Shown in pieces: positions 18,569 to 27,455 of a DNA stretch of 64,000 bases. The DNA comes from an uncultured Planctomycetaceae bacterium (GTDB taxonomy: Bacteria; Planctomycetota; Planctomycetia; Planctomycetales; Planctomycetaceae). Within the stretch, counting starts at the first letter, position 1. The number at the start of each line of letters is the position of its first letter. Made by a program: the position numbers and the translations under genes. A model generated the notes under the pieces. It saw only the letters and a list, made by a program, of their open reading frames with translations, was not told where the DNA came from and did no database searches. The stretch spans positions 62,001 to 126,000 of the forward strand of contig CALSLT010000014.1 of the NCBI GenBank assembly GCA_943787265.1, in the 5' to 3' direction.

Positions 18569-19915
18569 ATGCTCAGTTTCACAGACAATCATTCCTTCCG
18601 ACACTGTGATGGCGTTTCGCGAAGGTCGTTTCTGCAGGTCGGCGGCCTGGCAATGGGCGGATTATCGTTGCCGCAATTGCTGCAGGCTGAAGCGGATTCC
18701 GGGAAAAAGAACTCGCACAAGTCGGTAATCATGGTCTACTTGACCGGCGGGCCGCCTCACCAGGACATGGTGGATCTGAAGCCGGATGCGCCGGCCGATA
18801 TTCGCGGCGAATTCAAGCCGATCTCGACGAATCTCTCCGGCGTGCAGATCAGCGAACACATGCCGAGGCTCGCTCAGCGAATGGACAAACTCGCCACGAT
18901 CAGATCGCTGGTCGGTTCCGATGGCCGGCATTCTTCGTTTCAGTGTGTGACCGGTCGCCGTTTCGCGAATCAGCCGCAGGGAAGCTGGCCGTGTTTCGAA
19001 GCTGTCGTGTCAAAGCTCAACGGTCCAGCACATCCGTCGGTCCCGGCTGGCATCAACCTTTTCATGAAGATGGAGCACCTTCCGTACAACCATCCAGGTG
19101 CCGGATTTCTCGGAGCGGCTCACAGCCCGTTTCAACCTCAAGGTGATTCCAAGTCGAGCATGACTCTGAATGAGATCACCGTCGATCGTCTTGGCCAGCG
19201 ACGCGGCTTACTTTCGAGCTTCGATCAGTTCCGCCGCGACGTCGATCGACAACGTGACTCCGCGTCACTTGATCCGTTTACCGAGCAAGCGTTGAACGTC
19301 CTGACTTCAAGTCGCCTGGCCGACGCCCTGGATCTCAAGCAGGAAGATCCAGAGGTCGTTGCGAGCTACGGCAAAGATGATCCGACAGCACTCTCCTACG
19401 GAGCAAAAGGCTACCAGGCGATCATGTCGAAGTTTCTGCTGGCTCGACGACTTGTTCAGGCAGGGGCCCGTTGCGTCACCACAACGTTTGCCGACTTTGA
19501 CTGGCACGGTGCAAACTTTTCACGAGGCCGCAAAGTGCTGCCGCTGCTTGATCAGGGACTGGCGGCATTGATCGATGATCTCTACCGGCACGGTCTGCAG
19601 GACGATGTGACTGTCGTTGTCTGGGGCGAATTCGGTCGAACGCCGAAGATCAACGAGAGAGCTGGTCGAGATCACTGGTCACGCAACACGTTCGCTTGGC
19701 TGGCTGGTGGTGGCATGCCCGTCGGACAGGTCATCGGCAAAACGAATCGTTATGCCGAAGAACCAATCGACCGCCCGGTCCACTTCCAGGAAGTATTCGC
19801 CACTCTGTATCAAAACCTGGGCATCGACATCGACCACGCCACCGTCACGGACCTCAACGGTCGTCCTCACTATTTGGTCGATCAAGAGCATCGGCCAATG
19901 CCCGAACTGGCGTAG
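18569..19915 (+). CDS. DUF1501 domain protein, Tat-exported
   Basis: 448 residues. Twin-arginine signal SRRSFLQVGGLAMGGLSL near the N-terminus, then a DUF1501 body with VIMVYLTGGPPHQDMVDLKPDAP, HMPRLAQRMDKLATIRSLVG, VVVWGEFGRTPKIN and FHFQEVF-like VHFQEVFATLYQNLGID. DUF1501 belongs to the alkaline-phosphatase/sulfatase superfamily by fold and is hugely expanded in planctomycetes; the reaction is unknown. Usually paired with a DUF1549/DUF1553 gene, but here it stands alone between convergent and divergent neighbours. The 277 bp upstream contain no obvious gene and should carry its promoter. Confidence 0.93.
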   Translation: MLSFTDNHSFRHCDGVSRRSFLQVGGLAMGGLSLPQLLQAEADSGKKNSHKSVIMVYLTGGPPHQDMVDLKPDAPADIRGEFKPISTNLSGVQISEHMPRLAQRMDKLATIRSLVGSDGRHSSFQCVTGRRFANQPQGSWPCFEAVVSKLNGPAHPSVPAGINLFMKMEHLPYNHPGAGFLGAAHSPFQPQGDSKSSMTLNEITVDRLGQRRGLLSSFDQFRRDVDRQRDSASLDPFTEQALNVLTSSRLADALDLKQEDPEVVASYGKDDPTALSYGAKGYQAIMSKFLLARRLVQAGARCVTTTFADFDWHGANFSRGRKVLPLLDQGLAALIDDLYRHGLQDDVTVVVWGEFGRTPKINERAGRDHWSRNTFAWLAGGGMPVGQVIGKTNRYAEEPIDRPVHFQEVFATLYQNLGIDIDHATVTDLNGRPHYLVDQEHRPMPELA

Positions 19916-19941
19916 CCTGGGCGCTGAAGGCAATCCAATGG

Positions 19942-20655
19942 TCATGCCGATGTTGACGTGCCTCGTTGCTTCAGGATGTGGATGATCTCCGCTTCTGCAT
20001 TGATGATCAACGGGGCCGTGAGCTGGAATCCTGGTTTTGGAGAACCTAGACGATTCCATGCAAAGCCACGCCAAAGTGCGAGCACTGCGGGGCCATTGGC
20101 AATCCCCCTCGTTCGGCGAAACAGGTCGAAGCCATAAGCCAGCAACGACGCATTTTCGAATGTCGGGACATCCGTCAGCAATTCTTCGATCTCCTTATCC
20201 GGCCCCCTGACTTGTAGTTCTTTGGCGACGTTCTGAATTGCGTCAACACGCATTCGATTGGCTCGTTTCTTGTCGGACGATGAAACTTTCTTCGTCTTCA
20301 GATTCGGAGCGTCAATCAGCCAACTGCAGATCGGACAGAAACAATGGGCATCCGGCGAAAACCGTCGCTTGCCTAGAGCCACGTCTAAATCGAACGAGTT
20401 TTCAAGATACGTCGAAAAGAATCTGGCAAAGGTCTGCACATCAGCGATTTCGGGACGAGCGTCTGGCGGAACATTTTGGATGTGCTCCAAAAGCCAGGCG
20501 CTCGTTGCGTCAGGCAGCGAGGTAAATGCATGCGCCGCTTCGAAGCGAATCAGCCCGTCTCTAACGGCGTTCGCCAGCCATTTGAGCAATCGGTAACTTC
20601 GTTGCTGCAAATCGATGGCGTGTTCAAGTTGATCTCGGTCAAACATGCGAAACAT
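19942..20655 (-). CDS. Conserved hypothetical protein with a CFCPIC cysteine motif
   Basis: 237 residues, no signal peptide, no membrane segment. A short cysteine cluster HCFCPICSWLID in the middle could bind metal. The N-terminal half is helical and Arg/Leu rich; the segment SSSDKKRANRMRVDAIQNVA is basic. I do not recognise the family. Its start is 5 bp after the stop of the upstream putative metallopeptidase gene, so the two are very probably co-transcribed. Confidence 0.7.
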   Translation of the reverse strand: MFRMFDRDQLEHAIDLQQRSYRLLKWLANAVRDGLIRFEAAHAFTSLPDATSAWLLEHIQNVPPDARPEIADVQTFARFFSTYLENSFDLDVALGKRRFSPDAHCFCPICSWLIDAPNLKTKKVSSSDKKRANRMRVDAIQNVAKELQVRGPDKEIEELLTDVPTFENASLLAYGFDLFRRTRGIANGPAVLALWRGFAWNRLGSPKPGFQLTAPLIINAEAEIIHILKQRGTSTSA

Positions 20656-20660
20656 GTGCT

Positions 20661-21671
20661 CTAGCGTTTGGGTCGTGGAATATCAAAGCGACCTACCGGT
20701 CGCGCGTGACGCCGTAACACATCCATGATCGCCTTGTAGATGTACGGGTTGTTGCGTTCGGCCGTCTGATTTTCTTCCGACCAGGTCTCGTATCCGAGCT
20801 CCTTGAACGCGACGTCATCCTGCTCCCCGAGTTCGATCAGAATGTCACGCATGACTTCTGCTCCATAAAGAAGACGATCCGCTACGACCGGCGACCCGTC
20901 GGAATACCGCAGCTCTACCAACTCCTTCCCGAGCAATTTATCGGACAACACACCGTTTCGATCCGTGCGTGCAGCGATTGGGTTCCAGAGTACAAACTCA
21001 GCGTCATATTTCATTTTGGCCAGCAATTCGAGATGCTGGGGAATCTGCGGCCAGGGCCCTTTCGGTGGGTACTTGAGCTCGCCAAGACCTTCTTTGGCGA
21101 GTGCATGTTCTGACCAGCGAGCCTGACCTTCCAGATACCATCCCTTCTTGAAGTAAGTCGCGCAGTACTGGATGAGGTGAAACATCTCATGAGCCGGCGT
21201 GCCATTCTTGATCGGATCGAGTTGGCTTGAAACCGCCATCACGAGGGCTCGATCCTCTCGTTTACCTTCTGGAATCAGCCGAGCACGTTGAGCATTTTCG
21301 AAGGCAACTCCGTTGATACCGCCAATCTCAGTGGGATGACGAATACTGACCTGAATGCACGTGAGATCCTTGTAGCGTTCGCTCTTGAATGGATCCGGAA
21401 ACTGAAGAGATTCACAAAAGAGACGGTGTGCGGCCCAAAGTTGTTTCGCAACATTCTCAACCTGATCCGGCACGCCATTTTCGTCGACATCACCGGGCGA
21501 CACAGCGCTAAGCCCCTCTTTGGCATAGAGAATCCGCATTCGGCCAAGGATGTAGTGTTCTGGGATAAGAGACTTTTCCTGAGCCGTCGCGACCGAGCTG
21601 GGAGCAAACGCGGCAATGACGGTGACGACTGCGATTGCCGGAACGGACATGTGAGCACGGTTTTGTTTCAT
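20661..21671 (-). CDS. Secreted putative zinc metallopeptidase
   Basis: 336 residues with a signal peptide (AIAVVTVIAAFAPSSVATAQ). The segment PGDVDENGVPDQVENVAKQLW is a calcium-loop-like lead-in seen in some putative extracellular metalloproteases. An HExxH zinc motif (PAHEMFHLIQY) is followed about 20 residues later by WYLEGQARWSEH, which could supply the third Glu ligand, as in gluzincin-like families. The catalytic assignment is inferred from these motifs; no named family is certain. Probable operon with the 237-residue gene immediately downstream. Confidence 0.7.
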   Translation of the reverse strand: MKQNRAHMSVPAIAVVTVIAAFAPSSVATAQEKSLIPEHYILGRMRILYAKEGLSAVSPGDVDENGVPDQVENVAKQLWAAHRLFCESLQFPDPFKSERYKDLTCIQVSIRHPTEIGGINGVAFENAQRARLIPEGKREDRALVMAVSSQLDPIKNGTPAHEMFHLIQYCATYFKKGWYLEGQARWSEHALAKEGLGELKYPPKGPWPQIPQHLELLAKMKYDAEFVLWNPIAARTDRNGVLSDKLLGKELVELRYSDGSPVVADRLLYGAEVMRDILIELGEQDDVAFKELGYETWSEENQTAERNNPYIYKAIMDVLRRHARPVGRFDIPRPKR

Positions 21672-21759
21672 TGGAGCGGTTGTTTCAGAAAGAGATTATC
21701 GAGGATGAGGCATCTTGCGACTCCGATACCCAATTACGAGTGGTCAAGGAACGGTGCAA

Positions 21760-23487
21760 TCACCCCTGCCGCCATGCAGTTTCCACACCTTGCTTACGGA
21801 TGTAGCTCTGAAAGGTTTCCAATCGCTTCGCCGTATTTCTGATGGCACGCAGAGTCAGATTTTTGGTAATGGCAAAGCTGGCAAGACAGCCTGCAGCCTC
21901 GCCAATGCCCCATTCGACCGGGTGCAGGCGGTAACAACCGCTGGTGATGTGTGTTGTTCCAATGTTCTTACATGCTGGAATCAGATTTGAAACACGTACC
22001 GGCAACAACGAGCCGAGTGGCACTTGAAACGGCAGCGACGCGAAGTCGATGTAGTTGTCCCCTGTCGAACTTGGATGCAGATCGATCCCGTAGCTGCCGA
22101 CTCCTATCGAATCCTTAAACTCAGCGGCTCTTACTGTTGCCGCATCCTTCGCCGTTACCATCGCTCTGTTGTTGAGTCCAACGTGCTCTTCAAGGATCGT
22201 GAACTCCGCGCGGATTCTTCGTGACTCGCGGACATACGGGTGCTTTGCGAGTCCATCCTCCGTGCCCATGATGTCCGGCCGAAGTCGCAGCCCGGAAAAA
22301 CCCGTTCCCCCGTCGGGTCTGGGAGCTTCCGTTTGAAGCCAGTAGAGCAACGACAGACTCAACTGCTTCGCACGGTCAATGTGTCGGCGTGATTCGTCTC
22401 TGGAAACGCCGATCAGGTTGCCCAGCACGTAGTCGTTCTGCGGCCAGTTGATCAGACTGATGTCTCCCGGAAACGCATTCGGTTCGAATTGGGCGGCGTC
22501 GATCATTCGCCGGTACGTCCACAGGTTCAACGCGCCATCCAATGTTCGCCCGCCTGTCGGGCTGAAGCCAAGACGCTTTGGCTGACCGGACCTCGGATGC
22601 GTGTACGTGAAATCGAGCAACCGTCCCGGCCAGGGCGGGGTCATCGTCGGCACGAAGTCACGCCAGAATGCGTACTCGTCAGGCTTGTCGATCGTGTGGT
22701 CTTCTCCTGCCAAGTGGTCCACAGCGAAGCACATCGTAAATGCCTGCTGATTGCCCGGATCCGCCTTCTTCGCGGCATGGAGTTCGTTTGTTTCTGATTG
22801 TGCCTCAGCGCCGGTATCGAACTCGGTTCCGGTCAGCGGAAGCAAATCTCCCAGCTCCGTCGCGTCGACAAAGTATTTTCCAACCAACACTCGTTTTCGG
22901 CCAGAGCGTTCGGATCGGACCTTCACAGCGAGAATTCGATCGTTCGCCACGTCGGCCGCAACCGCTCGATGCTCAGGCAGTAGCAGCAGTTGTCCGGATG
23001 CTCGATACGGAGCGAGCCACGCTTCCAGAACGGCCAGAGCCACTCGCGGCTCCTGACACAGTCGAGAAACATTTCCGTTGCCAGGATTCAAATTCGGCTT
23101 CGACCGAGCCGATTCCAGCAACGGATAATTCTGTCGGTAGTAATCACGAATACGACTGCGAAGTTTTCGATAAGAGCTGTTTGCCCCGGATGACTCAATC
23201 CAGCGGTGCTCGTCAGGCGGCACGCCTTGTGACGTTAGTTGCCCACCGATCCAATCAGTCTCTTCCGTCATGACGACGCGCTGGCCATTTCGTAAAGCTG
23301 CGATGGCCGCCGCGCATCCTCCCAGGCCTCCGCCGATAATCACGAGGTCTGCTGAGACTTCTTGTCCAGTCGATCGTTCAGCTTTGCGAACCTCATCCTG
23401 CGTACCGGAATACGTCAGACGCCCCGTAGCAGACAAGCCAGCCGCACTGGCTGAAAATAAACAGAATTCCCGTCGGTCCAGCTTCAT
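21760..23487 (-). CDS. Secreted FAD-dependent oxidoreductase (FAD_oxidored type)
   Basis: 575 residues. The Rossmann dinucleotide loop is VIIGGGLGGCAAAIAALRNG near residues 48-67, followed by the family motif EETDWIGGQLTSQGVPPDEH. C-terminal LIPACKNIGTTHITSGCYRLHPVEWGIGEAAG is the typical FAD_oxidored ending. Such proteins are common in planctomycetes next to glycan or xanthan-lyase-like genes; the substrate is unknown. The N-terminus (RREFCLFSASAAGLSATG) looks like a weak export signal with a single Arg pair. Downstream of, and on the same strand as, the subtilase-VCBS gene with a 37-bp gap. Confidence 0.88.
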   Translation of the reverse strand: MKLDRREFCLFSASAAGLSATGRLTYSGTQDEVRKAERSTGQEVSADLVIIGGGLGGCAAAIAALRNGQRVVMTEETDWIGGQLTSQGVPPDEHRWIESSGANSSYRKLRSRIRDYYRQNYPLLESARSKPNLNPGNGNVSRLCQEPRVALAVLEAWLAPYRASGQLLLLPEHRAVAADVANDRILAVKVRSERSGRKRVLVGKYFVDATELGDLLPLTGTEFDTGAEAQSETNELHAAKKADPGNQQAFTMCFAVDHLAGEDHTIDKPDEYAFWRDFVPTMTPPWPGRLLDFTYTHPRSGQPKRLGFSPTGGRTLDGALNLWTYRRMIDAAQFEPNAFPGDISLINWPQNDYVLGNLIGVSRDESRRHIDRAKQLSLSLLYWLQTEAPRPDGGTGFSGLRLRPDIMGTEDGLAKHPYVRESRRIRAEFTILEEHVGLNNRAMVTAKDAATVRAAEFKDSIGVGSYGIDLHPSSTGDNYIDFASLPFQVPLGSLLPVRVSNLIPACKNIGTTHITSGCYRLHPVEWGIGEAAGCLASFAITKNLTLRAIRNTAKRLETFQSYIRKQGVETAWRQG

Positions 23488-23524
23488 GTCAATTCTCCGG
23501 GCGAGAGACCTGGTTTGGTGAATA

Positions 23525-25708
23525 TCAATCGCTGTTCTTCGACTTGCTCAAACTTCCGTCTCGCCCTTCGTTGCGCCACCAGCGGAGTTCGTTGCTGCCG
23601 TGTTCGGCGCAGGCGGCGATGTCCGGACGGCCATCGCCGTTCAGATCGGCAATGATGACGTGGTTTGCGCTTCGCCAGTTGTTTTTCAGCGTGTGCTTCG
23701 TCCATGTACGGCTCGGATCACCATGATTCTCGAACCACGCAACCCGACCAGGGTTTCTCCAGGAAGTGGCCACAACGTCAATGTCTCCGTCACCGTCCAG
23801 GTCAGCAGCGGTCGCCTCGAATGCGTCGTCAAATCGAGGCCCAATGACGTGTTTCTTCCAGAGACCGTCTTCAGGTTTACCCGAGTTTTCGTACCAGACA
23901 ATCTGATTTTCATCGCGCCGCTGCGACGCTGATTCGTCTCCATTTCCGGGTCGGTAGTAAAAGCCCAGGGCCATCACGATGTCGATGTCACCGTCACCGT
24001 CCATGTCGACGGGGTTGCCGTGTGCCGGACATTTCGACGAGTCGTCAATGAAGTGTTTCTTCCACGCGATTGATTTAGCAAATGGAGTGTTCTCGTACCA
24101 GATGATGTGATTGGCTCTGCGCCCTGTCCCCAGTAGATCCACATCGCCATCACCGTCAAAGTCGGCAGCACGCATGGTTCGCGTCTCGGCGACGTCCTCT
24201 TCGATAGTGTGTTTGGCCCATTCGTCGGTGGCTGGCGTGCCATCGTTTTCGAACCACGCGAACTGGTTTCCGAGCAACCAGCTTGATGCCGCCACATCCA
24301 GATCTCCGTCGTTGTCGAAGTCAGCCAGCGCGACGTCGTAGGCACCTGGCAAGTCCGTCGTAATGACGTGCCGGCTCCAGAGTTCTCCGCTGCTCGGCTT
24401 TCCTTCGTTCTCAAACCAGAGCAGATCGCCGCGGAGATTCTTGACGATGACAACATCGAGATCGCCGTCTCCGTCGACGTCACCGATCATGTGCCGTTCC
24501 AGCCGCTCGGGGTCGTCTTTCTGAATGACATGCTTAACGAATTGTCCGTCACTGTCGTTTTCAAAGAGGTACAGCCGGTTGTGTGGGGTGTAGTCGGCGC
24601 TGGTCAGGTCAAGATCCCCGTCCTGGTCGATGTCGGCCGCCCCGATTCCGTACGCGTAGGCATAATTGTCGGCGATCACGTGCTCGGAAAACTGGATCGA
24701 GGTCGATGGCCTGGCAGCGTCGAAAACATGGTCCAGCGCTGCGGCCAGATCAAGTCGTCGCAAACTTAGTTTGGTCGCCGGGTCGTCAACCTTGACGCCG
24801 GTCTTCTGCATGATCGTCATAATCGCTGCCGCGATGTTCGAGCCGTCCTCTTTCCAGTCGTAGCCGGTTTCTTCGATGGCCTCCCGAATCACCATTGCCG
24901 CGCCGCAGGCGATCGCGTTTGACGAAGAAGTCGCCGCGGCAGGGACGACGAGTTCCACTTTGGCATGCCGATCCAGGTAGACCTCGTCCTTCCCCTGCCG
25001 GACGGCACCGATCGCGAAACAGTCCGGCTGACAGGCCGGCCATGAAATGCCATCAGTGAAGTTGTGATTGCCCGCCGGAGCGCTCACCCAGATGCCAAGT
25101 TCCCGGAGTTCTGTCAGGCGAGCATCAATGGCAGTCGCCACCGGACTTCCGTGAGCCTTATCGTCGACAGGAGCCAGATTCACCGTAGTGATCCGATACT
25201 CCTGATGGTGGTCGATGATCCATTGCAGAGCTGCGGCAACAGTGGCCCCGTCACTAAGTTTGCAGTGACAACACTCCAAAGCCCGAATCACGGCGAGCTG
25301 ATTGTTGTAAGCGACTCCCCACTTCCCACCGTGATTGACCGACGACGGAATGCCGATCGTCGAACCGTGATATCCTCGTCCCTCGTGCTTCGGATTGTCG
25401 TCGCCATCGACACTGTCATAAGTGACCAGCACTTTGGGCTGATCGCCGTCAGACTTCGACCACTCCGGCTTCGAAAGCGTGCAGCCATCATCAACCAACG
25501 CAAGTGTCTGGCCCTTTCCGAACGTCAGTTTGTGCTTGTACTGAGTCCAGGCTTTGACAATGCCAGCGTGCTTAAAACCCGCTGGCTGTGCCGGCTCACC
25601 AGCAATACTGACGGATAAATTCCCGACTGACACCAGGATCGACAGACAAACCAGAACGACAATCCGCAGTCTTTGACCGGCCGAGTTTCGACACAACATT
25701 TGAAACAC
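23525..25708 (-). CDS. Subtilisin-like protease with FG-GAP/VCBS repeats
   Basis: 727-residue secreted protein: signal peptide (to about residue 36), S8 subtilase domain (about 60-330) and at least six FG-GAP/VCBS-type repeats with Ca-binding DxDxDGDxD loops (about 345-715: DIDQDGDLDL, DVDGDGDLDV, DFDNDGDLDV, DFDGDGDVDL, DMDGDGDIDI, DLDGDGDIDV, DLNGDGRPDI). Catalytic residues visible: Asp73 (LVDDG), His114 (GYHGSTIG), oxyanion Asn214 (APAGNHN) and Ser263 (SSSNAIACG, a divergent form of GTSxA). The protease is therefore likely active though atypical. Its N-terminal third is duplicated at 26512-27228 with a RAYT element in between. Confidence 0.88.
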   Translation of the reverse strand: MFQMLCRNSAGQRLRIVVLVCLSILVSVGNLSVSIAGEPAQPAGFKHAGIVKAWTQYKHKLTFGKGQTLALVDDGCTLSKPEWSKSDGDQPKVLVTYDSVDGDDNPKHEGRGYHGSTIGIPSSVNHGGKWGVAYNNQLAVIRALECCHCKLSDGATVAAALQWIIDHHQEYRITTVNLAPVDDKAHGSPVATAIDARLTELRELGIWVSAPAGNHNFTDGISWPACQPDCFAIGAVRQGKDEVYLDRHAKVELVVPAAATSSSNAIACGAAMVIREAIEETGYDWKEDGSNIAAAIMTIMQKTGVKVDDPATKLSLRRLDLAAALDHVFDAARPSTSIQFSEHVIADNYAYAYGIGAADIDQDGDLDLTSADYTPHNRLYLFENDSDGQFVKHVIQKDDPERLERHMIGDVDGDGDLDVVIVKNLRGDLLWFENEGKPSSGELWSRHVITTDLPGAYDVALADFDNDGDLDVAASSWLLGNQFAWFENDGTPATDEWAKHTIEEDVAETRTMRAADFDGDGDVDLLGTGRRANHIIWYENTPFAKSIAWKKHFIDDSSKCPAHGNPVDMDGDGDIDIVMALGFYYRPGNGDESASQRRDENQIVWYENSGKPEDGLWKKHVIGPRFDDAFEATAADLDGDGDIDVVATSWRNPGRVAWFENHGDPSRTWTKHTLKNNWRSANHVIIADLNGDGRPDIAACAEHGSNELRWWRNEGRDGSLSKSKNSD

Positions 25709-25726
25709 CTCAGATCAGGCAGAACG
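24969..25726. repeat. Direct duplication, copy 1 (5' part of the subtilase gene and its leader)
   Basis: This segment is repeated in the same orientation at 26513-27255. The match begins at CGATCCAGGTAGACC and ends at CTCAGATCAGGCAGAACG just upstream of the start codon. The leader and the protease-coding part are both included. Confidence 0.85.
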
Positions 25727-25774
25727 GGCAACACACCTCGGGTAATCGTAGGGCGGTTCCCACGTAGCAACCAC

Positions 25775-25828
25775 AGGGTGGCCCAGACAATCTCTTTAGA
25801 TTGTCTGGGTGCCAACGGCACAAGAGGT
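25775..25828. repeat. Left inverted repeat of the RAYT element (REP-like hairpin, family C)
   Basis: 54 bp, an inverted copy of 26457-26511. It contains a 12-bp stem CCCAGACAATCT (25782-25793) with AGATTGTCTGGG (25798-25809) and a 4-nt loop, followed by a second small hairpin GTGCC-aac-GGCAC. This is the usual form of a REP substrate for a RAYT transposase. Confidence 0.85.
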
Positions 25829-25908
25829 TACACCTCAAGCGTTGAATTCCAAAAGGCGAACCCAATCGACAGATTGCCTAGTAAGAAAACTACTGGCAGA
25901 ATGTTGCC

Positions 25909-26428
25909 ATGACGAATTCGGAACCCAAAGACGAGCAACCCTACACGCACTTCGTGACCTTCTCGTGTTACAAGAGACGGCGTCTTCTGGACAACGATCC
26001 GGTCAGACGAATTGTGCTCGGCGTTCTCGATTCTCAATTCTCAAATGACGAAGCAAGACGGGCGGCTTGTCGGCTTTGTTCTGATGCCTGACCACGTTCA
26101 CGCTCTGGTCTGGCTCCCAAGGGGCGAATCGTTGCCGAAATTCATGAAGCAATGGAAGCAGCGTTCGTCACGCAACATTCGTAAGTTTGCGTTGCCTCTT
26201 CTTCCGTCATACGCGGCGTCGATGAAAGCGGACGATCCGTTCTGGCAACGGAAGTATTACGCGTTTCAAATCTACAGTCGGCAGAAGCTGGAAGAGAAAC
26301 TCAACTACATTCATCAGAATCCGGTACGCGCCGGTCTCGTCGATCGTGCCGCCGACTGGCGATGGAGTTCTGCTCGTCACTACGAGGATGGTCGCACAGT
26401 TGGCGTGCCGATTACCTGGGTTTACTGA
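25909..26428 (+). pseudogene. RAYT (REP-associated tyrosine transposase, IS200/Y1 family), frameshifted
   Basis: Two overlapping frames make up one RAYT protein: 25909 onward gives [20 protein letters not shown] and [10 protein letters not shown], then after a shift near 26040-26050 the next frame gives [20 protein letters not shown] (HUH motif HVH) and YIHQNPVRAGLVDRAADWRWSS to a stop at 26428. Together about 170 residues, normal for the family. RAYTs mobilise REP palindromes by single-strand Y1 chemistry; here the gene is flanked by matching REP-like inverted repeats at 25775-25828 and 26457-26511. The frameshift means it is probably inactive, unless it is a sequencing error. Confidence 0.85.
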
Positions 26429-26456
26429 ACCTTGCCAAGGCAATTGATTCTGGTGG

Positions 26457-26511
26457 ACCTCTTGTGCCTCCGGCACCCAGACAATCTAAAAGAGATTGTC
26501 TGGGCCACCCT
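26457..26511. repeat. Right inverted repeat of the RAYT element (REP-like hairpin, family C)
   Basis: 55 bp, reverse complement of the left repeat with a few changes (an extra T in the hairpin loop, GGAG instead of AAC in the second loop). The match to the duplicated subtilase gene begins one base after this repeat, so the element forms the exact end of the truncated copy. Confidence 0.85.
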
Positions 26512-27228
26512 GCGATCCAGGTAGACCTCGTCCTTCCCCTGCCGGACGGCGCCGATCGCGAAACAGTCCGGCTGACAGGCAGGCCATGAAATGCCATCCT
26601 TGAAGTTGTGATTGCCCGCCGGAGCACTCACCCAGATGCCAATTTCCCGGAGTTCTGTCAGCCGAGCATCAATCGCCGTCGCCACCGGACTTCCGTGAGC
26701 TTTATCGTCGACTGGAGCCAGATTCACCGTGGTGATCCGATACTCCTGATGGTGGTCGATGATCCATTGCAGAGCGGCGGCGACGGTAGCCCCGTCACTG
26801 AGTTTGCAGTGACAACACTCCAAGGCTCGAATCACGGCGACCTGATTATTGTAAGCGACTCCCCATTTCCCCCCGTAGTTGACTGACGACGGAATGCCGA
26901 TCGTTGAACCGTGATATCCTCGTCCCTCGTGCTTCGGATCGTCGTCGCCATCGACACTGTCATAAGTGACCAGCACTTTTGGCTGATCGCCGTCAGACTT
27001 CGACCACTCCGGCTTCGAAAGCGTGCAGCCATCATCAACCAACGCGAGTGTCTGGCCCTTTCCAAACGTCAATCTGTGTTTGTACTGAGTCCTGGCTTTG
27101 ATGATACCAGCGTGCTTAAAACCCGCTGGCTGCGCCGGCTCACCAGCGACACCGACGGATAAATGTCCGACTGACACCAGGATCGACAGACAAACTACAA
27201 CGAGAACTTTCAGGCTTCGACGCGACAT
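26512..27228 (-). pseudogene. Truncated duplicate of the subtilase gene
   Basis: The open frame runs 27228 to 26422 (268 residues), but only the first ~238 residues are homologous; the last ~30 are read through the RAYT end repeat. From the signal peptide onward it differs from the intact paralogue at only about 11 residues, so the duplication is recent. It retains the catalytic Asp (LVDDG), His (GYHGSTIG) and Asn (APAGNHN) but has lost the Ser region and all VCBS repeats, so it cannot be an active protease. It might still be translated as a secreted fragment. Confidence 0.85.
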
Positions 27229-27255
27229 TTGAAATACCTCAGATCAGGCAGAACG
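26513..27255. repeat. Direct duplication, copy 2 (truncated subtilase gene and leader)
   Basis: Second copy of 24969-25726 in the same orientation, extending into the leader as far as the CTCAGATCAGGCAGAACG sequence. Confidence 0.85.
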
Positions 27256-27369
27256 AGCCCAAGCCAACTCACCAGAGAGTGTCAGTTTGCTTAAGGCCTT
27301 TGTCGCGTACCGTAGCCAGTTTAGTTACAAGCTTCAGCCTGCACTCGGCGTTTTGCCCGACGGAGAGTG

Positions 27370-27432
27370 GTAGGGCCGGTCCCCACCGGCCACTCGACGC
27401 TGGACTCTTCGGCCGGTTGGAACCGGCCCTAC
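27370..27432. repeat. Palindromic REPIN-like element, family D
   Basis: Two hairpins, GGCCGGT-cccc-ACCGGCC and GGCCGGT-tgga-ACCGGCC, face each other across a 19-nt spacer, and the ends GTAGGGCC and GGCCCTAC pair as an outer stem. This is a textbook REP doublet layout. It lies between the truncated subtilase gene and the 184-residue hypothetical gene. Confidence 0.8.
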
Positions 27433-27455
27433 GTGACTTCGCGGAACGTTGCTTC

